DNA of 34,898 nt from an uncultured Methanomicrobiales archaeon (lineage in GTDB: Archaea; Halobacteriota; Methanomicrobia; Methanomicrobiales; Methanospirillaceae), in the NCBI GenBank assembly GCA_903819595.1, contig CAIJED010000098.1, forward strand, positions 1-34,898. Reading direction: 5' to 3'. The notes under the pieces were generated by a model that saw nothing but the letters and a program-made list of their open reading frames with translations, searched no databases and was not told where the DNA came from. A program made the translations under genes and the position numbers. Shown here in pieces: positions 9,080-17,319 of the stretch (its first letter is position 1; each line of letters begins with the position of its first letter).

Positions 9080-9409
9080 ATGAAGTATACAGCACGTCAC
9101 GTACGAAAATTCCTCGAGCAGGGTAAGATTGACCCGGAGCTCTGGAAGGTGCACTTTCCTTCTCTCCTCGAGTCAAGAGTACCCATCTGCGAGGAGTGTG
9201 ATGACTTTAAAAGTAACCTCTGTGCCGGTGGAAAAGATCCGGTTGAATGTTTCCTTGCGATAGAAGCCTGTTCCGAAGAAAAAACTGGTGACGATTCAGG
9301 GAAACCGGTGGGAAAAGCAAAATCAAAAAAATACCAGTGGGCCAGTAAAGGAAAAGATAACATCATCCCGTCAGGTGCAAATAAGGCATATGACCAGTCG
9401 AAATTGTAA
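9080..9409 (+). CDS. Small Cys-rich protein of unknown function
   Basis: A 109-residue soluble protein. Residues 1-30 form a basic helical start (MKYTARHVRKFLEQGKID). Cysteines follow at 37, 40, 48, 57 and 64 in the pattern C-x2-C-x7-C-x8-C-x6-C, which could bind zinc or an iron-sulphur cluster. The last 40 residues are Lys/Ser/Gly-rich and probably disordered. I do not recognise a named family. It is followed after 12 nt by the convergent archaellin gene. The long open frame and clustered cysteines support a real gene. Confidence 0.7.
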   Translation: MKYTARHVRKFLEQGKIDPELWKVHFPSLLESRVPICEECDDFKSNLCAGGKDPVECFLAIEACSEEKTGDDSGKPVGKAKSKKYQWASKGKDNIIPSGANKAYDQSKL

Positions 9410-9421
9410 CCTTTTTTCCGG

Positions 9422-9970
9422 TTAATACAGGATATTAACAGGGTCCAGGCCCCGGGGGACCATCCGCCTGATGCTGAGCGGGGACCCGCCCGGGGGTTTG
9501 ACCTCAAGAATAAATTCTGTTCCCGGCGTGATCACACTACCCGGTGTCGCATCGATCGTCCAGACCTGGTTATCTGAAAGAACCCCGGTATTGCTGGAAT
9601 TCCAGGTCCCCTTCACCGCAGCACCCGTGGTATATACCAGGCTCTCAGGGAGACTAACCGAGCTGATAATTATCTGGCTATTCCTGAAATCAACAGGGGT
9701 CGCACCTGATGAAAGCCCTACGCGAAACTGGACCGTCTCTACACCGGCCGACTGATCTGAAGACAGTCCCAGGATATCCCCGACAACGATGATATTTGAA
9801 GATACACCCCGGACACCCGCATTCGCTACCTTCTGGCTGACTTCAGTGGTAAAGAAACCGGTCCCGAGTGTCACATAGGTGAACACAGAGCCGACTACGA
9901 TAAACGCGATCATGACAATAGCGGCCTCTATACCCGTAAATGCATTTTCATGCAGTCGTGACTGTTTCAT
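9422..9970 (-). CDS. Archaellin (archaeal flagellin)
   Basis: A 182-residue type IV pilin-like filament protein. The short charged leader RLHENA precedes FTGIEAAIVM (residues 11-20), the class III signal processed by the prepilin/archaellin peptidase FlaK, probably between residues 10 and 11. The hydrophobic helix runs to about residue 37 and is followed by the typical LGTGFFTTEVSQKV. The remainder is the beta-rich outer domain, with several N-x-S/T sites that could be N-glycosylated (for example NSSNT). Length and sequence fit Methanomicrobiales archaellins. It stands alone: no arl/fla accessory genes are visible nearby. Several inverted repeats lie around its promoter. Confidence 0.88.
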   Translation of the reverse strand: MKQSRLHENAFTGIEAAIVMIAFIVVGSVFTYVTLGTGFFTTEVSQKVANAGVRGVSSNIIVVGDILGLSSDQSAGVETVQFRVGLSSGATPVDFRNSQIIISSVSLPESLVYTTGAAVKGTWNSSNTGVLSDNQVWTIDATPGSVITPGTEFILEVKPPGGSPLSIRRMVPRGLDPVNILY

Positions 9971-9972
9971 GG

Positions 9973-10030
9973 GGGATCGATCCCGGATATTTCCGGGCTG
10001 ATTTTATTAAAAGGTTACCTGTGAACCTTT
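9973..10030 (-). promoter_or_regulatory. Archaellin promoter with three inverted repeats
   Basis: On the archaellin strand a TATA-like TTTTAATAAAAT lies at about 10002-10013. Just upstream of it is a perfect inverted repeat, AAAGGTT-N7-AACCTTT, at 10010-10030. Downstream, near the expected start of transcription, are a 12-bp palindrome GGGATCGATCCC at 9973-9984 and the overlapping CCCGGA-TATT-TCCGGG at 9982-9997. The set could be operators or a structured 5' UTR. Confidence 0.5.
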
Positions 10031-10085
10031 AAGTAATTGAGTGAAGTGACCTCCCGGACCATCGACGTACCGGAGATCTCATACC

Positions 10086-10120
10086 TATAAATAGTCCAGG
10101 CCGGATTGTGTAACTGGTGG
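10086..10120 (+). promoter_or_regulatory. Nitroreductase promoter: TATA box and ribosome binding site
   Basis: TATAAATA at 10086-10093 is a strong archaeal TATA box and places the transcript start near 10112-10116. GGTGG at 10116-10120 lies 10 nt before the ATG at 10131. Confidence 0.6.
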
Positions 10121-10130
10121 AACAGAAAAT

Positions 10131-10730
10131 ATGCAGTTCAAAGATATTGTCATGCAACGCTATGCGGTAAAGAAGTTTGACGGAAGGACGGTCCCGGGGG
10201 AGAAGATCGACGAACTGATTGACCTTGTCCGGTTTGCACCCTCGGCATTTAACATCCAGCCATGGAAAATCAAGGTTGTTTCTGACCAGAAATTAAAAGT
10301 ACAGCTACTGCCTGCTGCATTTAACCAGGAACAGGTCACGAGCTGTTCGCACCTGCTCGTATTTTGCGCTGACCCCGATTACGACAGCCTGATAAAAAAG
10401 CTCAGGACACTGCAGAAAGATAACCACGTCCCCGAAGAAGTGCAGGAAATGGTGACCGGCATGGCAACCGGGTTTGTGAAAGCCATGCCACCTGAACAGT
10501 GGCTCGCCTGGTCGCAGGCGCAGACATACCTCGCGCTGGGAAATGCGGTGAACGGGGCAAAATCATTGGGGCTCGACTCATGCCCGATGGGTGGATTCAA
10601 CCCGGACGAATTCATCCGGATCCTCAATATCCCAAGGCCGCTCGTCCCGGTAATGCTCTGCCCGGTTGGATACGCAGCGGATACGCCAATGCCAAAGATA
10701 CGGTTCAGAACAGAGGATATCCTTCTTTGA
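10131..10730 (+). CDS. Nitroreductase-family NAD(P)H-dependent flavoprotein
   Basis: A 199-residue FMN enzyme of the NfsB/nitroreductase family, expected to act as a cytosolic dimer that reduces nitro compounds, quinones or similar acceptors. The N-terminal RYAVKKFDG (10-18) and APSAFNIQPWKI (36-47) form the FMN phosphate and pyrimidine contacts. The GLDSCPMGGF motif and the final RFRTEDIL are also typical. The physiological substrate cannot be told from sequence. It has its own TATA box and diverges from the archaellin gene across a 160-nt region. Confidence 0.92.
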   Translation: MQFKDIVMQRYAVKKFDGRTVPGEKIDELIDLVRFAPSAFNIQPWKIKVVSDQKLKVQLLPAAFNQEQVTSCSHLLVFCADPDYDSLIKKLRTLQKDNHVPEEVQEMVTGMATGFVKAMPPEQWLAWSQAQTYLALGNAVNGAKSLGLDSCPMGGFNPDEFIRILNIPRPLVPVMLCPVGYAADTPMPKIRFRTEDILL

Positions 10731-10886
10731 AAATGGCAAAACGGGGTGTCCACCTCGTGAACCATCATGATAAATCACGGACCATCGAAATAGAAATAGT
10801 CAATCCCGCGACATCGTGATGATCGATCCAGGCCATATACCGAAGAATAATCACCCGATAACCAACAATAGTACCACTGACCAGTG

Positions 10887-11306
10887 ATGTCAACAATCAT
10901 CCGCACCCGCCCGGACTTGCCGTCCGGAATCCCCGTGGAACGACCCCGGGACCGGTTCATTGATGCTCTTGGAATAGGGTTCTTTCTCTGGTTTACCGGG
11001 TATATCGCATCCATTATCCTTTATTTTTCGGTCCCTGCCGAATTACTCGGGTGGATCCTTTTCGCCCTGTTCACACCGGTGATCATCATCATCACCGCGA
11101 TAAGATTCAGGAAAAGGTCATTATCCTTCAGATATTATGGGCTGGTGTCAGTCACATGGACAATGCTTGCAATTGTGTTTGATTTCCTGTTCATTGTATT
11201 GCTCTTTCACCCTATCAATTATTACCACCCAAGCGTGTTCGTTTATTACCTCGTCACGTTCCTTGTCCCCTTCATTGCAGGAATAATGTACCGGTCACGA
11301 TCATAA
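10887..11306 (+). CDS. Membrane protein of unknown function, four spans
   Basis: A 139-residue protein with a basic N-terminal tail of about 25 residues and four hydrophobic segments covering the rest: GIGFFLWFTGYIASIILYF, LLGWILFALFTPVIIIITA, YYGLVSVTWTMLAIVFDF and VYYLVTFLVPFIAGIMY. I recognise no family. A GTG three nt upstream (10884) is an alternative start. A possible TATA (CATATAC, near 10832) lies about 50 nt upstream. Confidence 0.65.
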   Translation: MSTIIRTRPDLPSGIPVERPRDRFIDALGIGFFLWFTGYIASIILYFSVPAELLGWILFALFTPVIIIITAIRFRKRSLSFRYYGLVSVTWTMLAIVFDFLFIVLLFHPINYYHPSVFVYYLVTFLVPFIAGIMYRSRS

Positions 11307-11401
11307 CGAATGACGAAGCGTGGCCTGGATTAAAGAGCTGAACTTCATCCCATGCAGAAGAATGGTCAGGATATCCATCGGGATCTCCGGCATCAGGCCT
11401 T

Positions 11402-11668
11402 TCATGGAAAATCGATACAGGGATCTGTATTCTCGGGCACACAACGCCGTATCCGCCTGACTGCAAGGAGCCACCCCTTAACAAAACCATGTTTCTCTAA
11501 TGCGAGTATCGCATAGCGTGAGCAGGACGGGTGAAACCGGCAGTATATCCGGTGATGACGGTTATAGCCCCGTCCCAGTTTCCCGTGCCATACATCGCGG
11601 ATTAGCATAATGGAGATCAGGACAAACGGGTTTGGCTTAATCACTACACATAATACCCGATTGAGCAA
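11402..11668 (-). CDS. yidD: YidD-like membrane protein insertion efficiency factor
   Basis: An 88-residue protein matching the small YidD family (UPF0161). The diagnostic core is [19 protein letters not shown] at residues 43-61, followed by [13 protein letters not shown] to residue 76. Bacterial YidD sits near YidC and helps insert inner-membrane proteins; the archaeal role is less clear. The first ~25 residues are hydrophobic and poorly conserved, so the true start could be an internal Met such as residue 21 (11608). With the start at 11668 it would begin only 11 nt from the divergent zinc-ribbon gene, leaving no room for promoters outside coding sequence. Confidence 0.8.
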   Translation of the reverse strand: MLNRVLCVVIKPNPFVLISIMLIRDVWHGKLGRGYNRHHRIYCRFHPSCSRYAILALEKHGFVKGWLLAVRRIRRCVPENTDPCIDFP

Positions 11669-11679
11669 TATAAAACCTG

Positions 11680-11985
11680 ATGGTACAGGAATACAAAAGA
11701 ACCTGTTATGCCTGTGAAAAGGTCTGGCATTCCCTTAAATCCCGTGAAGATACGATAAGAGCAGGTGCGTCTGCTGAAGGAGCCGGTTTTGGACGACCCG
11801 GTGGATCCGCCCAGTCCTGCACATATTGCGGAATGTGTGGCGGGTCAGTGATTACGATGGGAAATCATGGTGCAAATGGTCAGAAGAATGAACTCGATCG
11901 CCTCCGTACCTGCCCGTATTGCGGTTCCCATAATTATTTTGAAGAAGTCCTTGAGCAGGAAGTCCCGGATTACGTGGAGAGCTGA
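11680..11985 (+). CDS. Zinc-ribbon-like protein of unknown function
   Basis: A 101-residue protein with three cysteine clusters: C9-x2-C12, C47-x2-C50-x2-C53 and C78-x2-C81. This suggests one or two zinc-binding knuckles. The N-terminal [15 protein letters not shown] resembles the start of archaeal zinc-ribbon proteins. The centre is Gly/Ala-rich (about 28-45). The acidic C-terminus [16 protein letters not shown] is unstructured. No enzyme motif is visible. A hairpin at 12002-12037 follows the stop and probably ends the transcript. Confidence 0.65.
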   Translation: MVQEYKRTCYACEKVWHSLKSREDTIRAGASAEGAGFGRPGGSAQSCTYCGMCGGSVITMGNHGANGQKNELDRLRTCPYCGSHNYFEEVLEQEVPDYVES

Positions 11986-12376
11986 CGAAGCCGTGTTTTA
12001 TTGACCGCGCCATTTCAAAAAAACAAGGCCGCGGTCATTTTATCAGAGGACTGTTCATGGCATGATCTCTGGGAAAATACGCGTAATAATGGAGTTTATT
12101 CCGGGAAATGGGTGCGAATACGCCATAACTGCCCCCTGCGAATATGCGGGAAAATTTTGCCTCTGGCGAAACCTGATCATGAGTGATAAAAAGAATGATA
12201 CGTTCATTTATTGAACTAACATGAATTTATGCGATTTTTTTCGTCAGAATAAACTGTTATCTCTTTTGATCCTTCATCATTCCACGACCGGGTACTTCCA
12301 TTACTTTCACCCTCCACCCTGCAAGACCTGATATAGCTGGCACACTCAGTCCTCCACACTCAGGAGTTGAGTGAAC
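11986..12376. other. Intergenic region
   Basis: About 390 nt between the zinc-ribbon gene and a small downstream gene. It contains the hairpin at 12002-12037 and an A/T-rich patch near 12190-12250 likely to hold the next promoter. I see no gene or RNA. Confidence 0.4.
12002..12037 (+). terminator. Hairpin downstream of the zinc-ribbon gene
   Basis: TGACCGCG at 12002-12009 pairs with CGCGGTCA at 12030-12037 around a 20-nt A-rich loop, and TTTTAT follows. It lies 16 nt after the stop codon at 11985. Confidence 0.5.
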
Positions 12377-12616
12377 ATGAGCATGACCACCGGGATGAAA
12401 AATGTGAGCGTCCGATGGAGAAAAGCATCGCGGGCATTATCGATTGACGACCAGAAATATGGGATACGTCTTGCTGAAGCACTTGAACGGCATAAGGGTC
12501 CTGAATATGCAATGTTTGACGACCCTCTTGAAGCATCAGTATTTTTCCTTCTTATCGAGATGATGAAGGAGAAAGAGAAAGGCCAGATGGCGTCACCAAC
12601 GGAAAAATCCCATTAG
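12377..12616 (+). CDS. Small soluble protein of unknown function
   Basis: A 79-residue, mostly helical protein. The centre reads RALSIDDQKYGIRLAEALERHKGPEYAMFDDPLEASVFFLLIEMMKEKEK, which has the look of a conserved archaeal protein although I cannot name a family. I choose the ATG at 12377 because AGGAG lies at 12362-12366 with a 10-nt spacing; a GTG at 12371 is too close to that site. Confidence 0.6.
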   Translation: MSMTTGMKNVSVRWRKASRALSIDDQKYGIRLAEALERHKGPEYAMFDDPLEASVFFLLIEMMKEKEKGQMASPTEKSH

Positions 12617-12940
12617 TCCGGGTTACTACACATGCATGATGGTTGGACAGGGCACTATTTACCCCGAAATGTTGTCACTGCAACGTTTCAACACGTCCTC
12701 ACCTCCCGGCGGAGTCATCGTTGCGAATGTCACCTGCCAGCAGGATGAGTATTTTTTTAAAAATCCCCGCCAGAGAGAGATAAACGAAAAAATCCTGTTC
12801 CAGGCCCACCCTTATTCAAAAAGTATGCGGAATGACAACGACACGACTGGGTCAACGGGTACAATAACAATTTTAAGAGGAATACCGTATATGCCATTCC
12901 CCCAGTCGTCCATAAAGACGATGACATTGCCAGTATAACC
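12617..12940. other. Intergenic region between convergent genes
   Basis: About 320 nt between a rightward gene and the leftward XRE regulator. A 100-codon rightward frame at 12636-12938 crosses it but lacks clear protein character and a good ribosome binding site, so I leave it out. Confidence 0.35.
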
Positions 12941-13144
12941 TTATTCCCCGATGGTATCAAGAAGAAAAATATCATCTATCCGGACATTGAAAAATTTAGC
13001 CATTCTTGCAGCAAGGATTAACGAGGGGTCATATTTTCCGTTCTCGATGGCGAGGATCGTCTGGCGTGTGACACCGACTTCGTTTGCCAATGCCTCCTGT
13101 GATAGGTCATGCATCGCCCGGTAAACTTTTATCCTGTTCTTCAT
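12941..13144 (-). CDS. XRE/Cro-family transcriptional regulator, minimal form
   Basis: A 67-residue DNA-binding protein consisting of little more than a helix-turn-helix. [28 protein letters not shown] at about 14-41 is the classic five-helix XRE core, and the C-terminal IDDIF-LLD completes the YozG/HigA-like small-regulator form. It is the second gene of a two-gene operon, starting 2 nt after the stop of the DUF2178 membrane gene. Such pairs of a small XRE regulator and a DUF2178 protein recur in archaea, and the regulator probably controls its own operon. Confidence 0.92.
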   Translation of the reverse strand: MKNRIKVYRAMHDLSQEALANEVGVTRQTILAIENGKYDPSLILAARMAKFFNVRIDDIFLLDTIGE

Positions 13145-13146
13145 CG

Positions 13147-13548
13147 TTACGCCCCGTATTTTTTGTTATAATAGAGGGAGAGTATCACGTAGAGGACAAT
13201 GATTCCGCACAGCAGGACCAGGAGACGGAATCCAAAGATACCCAGTGGCCTGTTGAAATGTCGTACACCTTCTCCCAGAGCTTCAATAATAATCCAGAGT
13301 GCAAAGAGGAAGAGACCGATCCACGTGAACTGAAGGGTACGTAACGCCGTAATTTCTGTGATCTTCTTCGTCCGCTCGTCCTCGACAACTTCGTGAATAT
13401 ACATTTTCGTGAGGTAAATTCCAAGGATTCCGAGGACAATGGCAAGGACACAGGGCAACGGATCAGAGATTTCTACTGACAGCCAGAATATTGCGACCTC
13501 AAAAAAGGCCACAGCGGCCACACACAGGTAAAAAGAATTTCGCTTCAT
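13147..13548 (-). CDS. DUF2178-family membrane protein
   Basis: A 133-residue protein with four hydrophobic segments and the short conserved motif [12 protein letters not shown] between spans 2 and 3, which marks DUF2178. Function unknown. I start at the ATG at 13548, which has GGGAG 5 nt upstream; the GTG at 13554 would overlap that site. It heads the operon with the XRE regulator. A symmetrical CAGGTATC repeat lies 32-82 nt upstream. Confidence 0.85.
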   Translation of the reverse strand: MKRNSFYLCVAAVAFFEVAIFWLSVEISDPLPCVLAIVLGILGIYLTKMYIHEVVEDERTKKITEITALRTLQFTWIGLFLFALWIIIEALGEGVRHFNRPLGIFGFRLLVLLCGIIVLYVILSLYYNKKYGA

Positions 13549-13917
13549 GATCACTCCCGGGGCATACCGATTCCTAACACAGGTATCTTATCTGGAGTTG
13601 ACACGCAACAGGTAAATAACCTGATACCTGGATGTCAGGCAGGGAGGCACACCCATGGGACCATTGACCACTTCACTTTTATTGATTCCTGACAGTTATT
13701 CCTGTTCTGGTAAAGAAGCATCCGGTGGTCTGCCCTGGTACCGTGTTCTACGCAGGAGGTCACGGTTCATCACATCCGGGAATGTGCACCCTGCTTAAAA
13801 AACCGGTTCAACTTCCAGGCACTTCCCGTGCAGAAATTAAACATATGCGCTAACCCTGTCTGGTTCAACGGCGGGACCCACCAGGGTTACGACTCCCCCC
13901 TGGTCGTAGATATCTCT
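13549..13917. other. Region upstream of the XRE-DUF2178 operon
   Basis: About 370 nt between two leftward transcription units. It holds the inverted repeats described at 13580-13630. No gene is supported; a rightward frame from 13828 is a shadow of the MFS gene. Confidence 0.4.
13580..13630 (-). promoter_or_regulatory. Candidate operator of the XRE-DUF2178 operon
   Basis: CAGGTATC at 13580-13587 is the exact reverse complement of GATACCTG at 13623-13630. Between them, sharing an edge, is CAGGT-AAATA-ACCTG at 13609-13623. CAGGT half-sites therefore occur four times within 51 bp, just upstream of the operon start at 13548. TTATTTA within the element could be the TATA box. Autoregulation by the XRE protein is inferred. 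Confidence 0.5.
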
Positions 13918-15369
13918 TCATTCCCCTGGCTTTCCTGTATGAGCCCGTTGAAGAGACGCGTAGACCCCGATTACACAAAATATCGTGAACAGGATAAACG
14001 CATATTGCACACTCCGGGCAATAGCCGGGTAATATTCAGGGGTGATCTCAACATGGCCAATCACAACAGCAAAGATCATCGTGGCAATACCCATGGAGAG
14101 CATCTGGCCAAGGAGTCTCATGGTACCAACAATCCCTGACGCGACACCGTAATATTTCTTTTCGACCGCGCACATAATCGCATTCGTATTCGGGGAAGTG
14201 AAAAATCCAAAACCGGTCCCGATGAGCACGAGGGCACCGATGATGTACCAGAGCGGAGTCATATCATCAATGAACGCAAGCAGAAAAAGTCCGAATGCCG
14301 ACAATCCCATGCCAATCGATGCAATGACACCGGGGTCGATCCGATCTGACAGTTTTCCTGAAAACGGGGAGACGACCGCCTGCATCACCGGGGCTGCCAC
14401 CAGGGTCAGACCTGCGAGTACCGGAGAAAATCCACGGGAATACTGAAGGTACAGGCTCAGCAGAAAGGAGACCGCATAGGTCGCGCTATAATTAATAAGG
14501 GCGGCCAGGTTGGAATAGGCAAACACCCGGCTGCTGGTGAACAACCGGGTTTCCAGTACTGGAAATTCTCTTTTATGCTCGTAGCGGATAAATATGACGG
14601 CACAGCACACGCCGGCCACAATCAGCATAATACCTGCCGGATCCGGGAGTGTTGTGAACCCCAGCATGACTGCGACAATGGAGAGGGCATACATCACCGA
14701 ACCTGCACCATCAAACGGTTCATTTCTGCAGTCTGCCCACTCTGCTTTCAGTTTCCAGAGGATAAGTGCGATGGCAAGGATGCTGATTGGGACATTGATA
14801 TAGAAAATACTCCGCCAACCAAAATGTTCTGTCAGAATGCCGCCCAGGAAAGGTCCGATGGATAGCCCGATATAAACGGCGGTAATGTAGATCCCAAGTG
14901 CTTTGCCACGTTCACCAGGTGGAAATACCGAGGTCAGGATCGCCACCGCAGTGCCAAAGATCATGGAGCTGCCGATCCCCTGGAGGACTCTGATCATGAT
15001 AAGCATCCCGGAAGATTCCACGAGGGTCATGACAAACGATGCGGCAGCAAAGATGCCAATCCCAATGAGAAATACCCGTTTCCTTCCATAAATATCTGCT
15101 ATTTTTCCAAAAGGAACAAGAAAAATTGCTGATGCCAGCAGGTATGCAGTCGACACCCAGGATAGTGCGATCGCGTCCATGTGAAATTCGGCACCGATAA
15201 CCGGAAGGGCAATATTGACCGCCGACCCATCAAACGGCGTAATAAAGCCGGCAAGGATCGCAATCAGGAGGACAACACCTTTTACGCCAGGTGATGCAAT
15301 GGTGGCTGGTATGCAGGACAAGCCCGGCCGGTGTTGAGTCGTGGCTGGTATCGCATTTCCGGTCGTCAT
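13918..15369 (-). CDS. MFS drug-efflux transporter, DHA2 (EmrB/QacA) family
   Basis: A 483-residue membrane protein with about 14 spans. The family motifs are clear: PFDGSAVNIALPVIG in TM1, FGKIADIYGRKRVFLIG in the loop between TM2 and TM3 (motif A), and FPPGERGKALGIYIT leading into the antiporter motif C region (GPFLGGILTEHFGWRSIFYIN). These proteins use the proton gradient to export drugs, lipids or metabolites; the substrate is unknown. A close relative lies at 25411-26790 with shared phrases such as SPNTNAIM, so one probably arose by duplication or the two are old paralogues. I start at the ATG at 15369; a GTG at 15375 is possible. Confidence 0.93.
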   Translation of the reverse strand: MTTGNAIPATTQHRPGLSCIPATIASPGVKGVVLLIAILAGFITPFDGSAVNIALPVIGAEFHMDAIALSWVSTAYLLASAIFLVPFGKIADIYGRKRVFLIGIGIFAAASFVMTLVESSGMLIMIRVLQGIGSSMIFGTAVAILTSVFPPGERGKALGIYITAVYIGLSIGPFLGGILTEHFGWRSIFYINVPISILAIALILWKLKAEWADCRNEPFDGAGSVMYALSIVAVMLGFTTLPDPAGIMLIVAGVCCAVIFIRYEHKREFPVLETRLFTSSRVFAYSNLAALINYSATYAVSFLLSLYLQYSRGFSPVLAGLTLVAAPVMQAVVSPFSGKLSDRIDPGVIASIGMGLSAFGLFLLAFIDDMTPLWYIIGALVLIGTGFGFFTSPNTNAIMCAVEKKYYGVASGIVGTMRLLGQMLSMGIATMIFAVVIGHVEITPEYYPAIARSVQYAFILFTIFCVIGVYASLQRAHTGKPGE

Positions 15370-15666
15370 TTCCACCCCTGAAAAATCAATATTCTCAGAT
15401 TATCATCCGGGTGGATTGAATGTTATATCTTCTGAAAATATCATGGCAGGATCACCATGGAATCACCGGGTTCCAAGCGGCCTGACCCTTCATTGGTAGT
15501 GGCAGAGTCCGAAAAAATTGGACTAACAAGTACGCCAGTCGGGAGTATAAACAAATCCGGCACATTTATACCGATCAATGTCACCATCCCGACTTGACAA
15601 GGGGGGGTATTTTTACTGCAATTATTTGATTCTGGTGACTCGTGGCAGGAATTCGCAATGACCCGT

Positions 15667-16299
15667 TCAGATCGGAGCTGGGTCTTCTGCCTGCTTTGCA
15701 GGGCAAAAATTACAGATTGAATAAAATACTTCTTTTTCCTTGTCACGGATAAGGCAGTAATAGTCCACGCCCCTCGCTTCAACTTTGAACCCTCCGGGAA
15801 ACGGCATCCCGACAGGGTGACCGGGCTTATCCAGGACGAACATCGTAAACGCGGAGATCAGGTAATAAAACAGACGCATTTTAGGGTTGCGAAGATAAAC
15901 GTTCCGGTCAGACTGGTCATCCCATGAAAAACAGCCATCAGGGATGATCTCACAGAACTCGCGGAAGGTCACGGGGTCACGGATGGGTCCGGATAACGGG
16001 CGGGACACCTTTGAGCGGTGCATCAGGAGCAGGGCATGGTGCATACCAAAGAGCTGTTCGGTAAAGTAGGGGCTGATCGCCCCCCGGTAAGGGGAGGGAA
16101 GTTTTCTGATCTCATTTTGTAACCGTCCCCCGATCAATTGCAGATCAAAATTAGAATAGTACCCGATTTCTTCGGCAAGTATATCCAGAAGATCCACTTT
16201 GGTTGTCGCAGAACTGATCCGGAGTGCAGTTGTGCGGATCAATGTAGTTTCTGTTGGAAACTGTTCCATCAGTTGTGATACCCGGGCGTCTGGATTCAT
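15667..16299 (-). CDS. DUF2115 (UPF0305) family protein
   Basis: A 210-residue soluble protein of a family found almost only in methanogens. Supporting stretches are the YYSNFDLQLIGGRLQNEIRKLPSPYRG region (about 47-73) and the C-terminal VDYYCLIRDKEKEV...SICNFCPAKQ, where two cysteines (NFCPAKQ and the preceding SIC) could bind a metal. Function unknown. It is transcribed alone, flanked by about 300 nt upstream of the MFS gene and 210 nt after the trp operon. Confidence 0.88.
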   Translation of the reverse strand: MNPDARVSQLMEQFPTETTLIRTTALRISSATTKVDLLDILAEEIGYYSNFDLQLIGGRLQNEIRKLPSPYRGAISPYFTEQLFGMHHALLLMHRSKVSRPLSGPIRDPVTFREFCEIIPDGCFSWDDQSDRNVYLRNPKMRLFYYLISAFTMFVLDKPGHPVGMPFPGGFKVEARGVDYYCLIRDKEKEVFYSICNFCPAKQAEDPAPI

Positions 16300-16500
16300 T
16301 CAGAGATACTACATTTCTGTACGTAATGGCCAAAAACCCAGCTGATCATACATGAATGCCGTTACGAGTCAGACGCCTGTCCCGGACAACAATTGTTCAG
16401 AATACCGGCCTGTCAGGTACAGGTTGCAGGAAAAACGGTCAGAAAAAAAGCGGAGTGAGTAGTCAGTCATGTATGAGTGTAATGCCCCGGGCACATACAC

Positions 16501-16521
16501 GGGGGAGCATTATGCTCCACC
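16501..16521 (-). terminator. Strong hairpin at the trpA stop codon
   Basis: GGAGCAT at 16504-16510 and ATGCTCC at 16512-16518 form a perfect 7-bp stem around a single central base, extended by GG/CC pairs after one mismatch. The trpA stop codon lies in the centre. It could stabilise or end the trp transcript; there is no T-tract after it. Confidence 0.4.
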
Positions 16522-17319
16522 CCGGCCGTCGTCTGTGGCGACCCGCATCGAAACAGCATAATTTTTGAGGCTTTCCTTCATACATTCAGGGTCATCCCTG
16601 TGCTTCTCAATAATCGCAACAATTGCACTTCCTGCGATGGCTGCATCGGCTCCAACCCGGTATAGATCAATTGCATGGGCCGGGGTAGCTACACCGAAAC
16701 CAACCGCCAGTGGCATGCTCGTTTTTTTGCGTATATCACGGACGATTGCGGTGGCCCCGGCAGGCAGGGTGGGTAAGACCCCGGTAACACCCATGTGCGA
16801 GACCAGGTAGAGAAATCCTTTCGCATTTTCAAATATCCGGTTCAGCCGCTCCGGCGAAGTCGTCTCACAGACCATAAATACCTGGTCAATACCAGTCTTT
16901 CCTGCCACCTTCATCACGGGACCGGACTCCTCAACCGGCATATCGGCAATCAGTATCCCATCGACACCGGCGGCATCAGCCTCACGGTAGAACCGGGAGA
17001 TCCCGCGGTGGAGCACGATGTTGTAATACGTCAGGAGTACGACCGGCACCTGGGAATACTGCCTGATACGGCGGACAATTTCAAATACCATCTCCGGGGT
17101 CGCACCTCCGCAAAGAGCACGGAGATCCGCCCGCTGTATCGTGGGTCCGTCCGCAACGGGATCTGAGAACGGGACGCCTAACTCGATAATATCCGCACCA
17201 CCTTCAATGAGGGCACAGGCTGCCGCAACACAACGTTCGAAATCCGGGTCTCCCGCAACGATGAACGCGATGAACAACGGCCTTCCGGCAGACGAAAAGG
17301 CCTCCTGTATCCGGGTCAC
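16510..17319 (-). CDS. trpA: Tryptophan synthase alpha subunit
   Basis: A 269-residue TIM barrel that cleaves indole-3-glycerol phosphate to indole and glyceraldehyde 3-phosphate, passing indole to TrpB. The catalytic residues are Glu46 in [11 protein letters not shown] and Asp57 in VADGPT. The phosphate-binding end of the barrel includes [12 protein letters not shown]. Length is normal. It is the last gene of the trp operon, overlapping trpB by 4 nt. Confidence 0.98.
   Translation of the reverse strand: MTRIQEAFSSAGRPLFIAFIVAGDPDFERCVAAACALIEGGADIIELGVPFSDPVADGPTIQRADLRALCGGATPEMVFEIVRRIRQYSQVPVVLLTYYNIVLHRGISRFYREADAAGVDGILIADMPVEESGPVMKVAGKTGIDQVFMVCETTSPERLNRIFENAKGFLYLVSHMGVTGVLPTLPAGATAIVRDIRKKTSMPLAVGFGVATPAHAIDLYRVGADAAIAGSAIVAIIEKHRDDPECMKESLKNYAVSMRVATDDGRGGA

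Noticed and set aside
12636-12938. Rightward 100-codon frame before the XRE gene
   Set aside because: No ribosome binding site, no domain and unlike protein in composition.
15404-15418. GGGTGGATTGAATG upstream of the first MFS gene resembles the CRISPR repeat end
   Set aside because: Only about a dozen bases agree, with a gap, and there is no second copy or spacer spacing nearby. Chance similarity.
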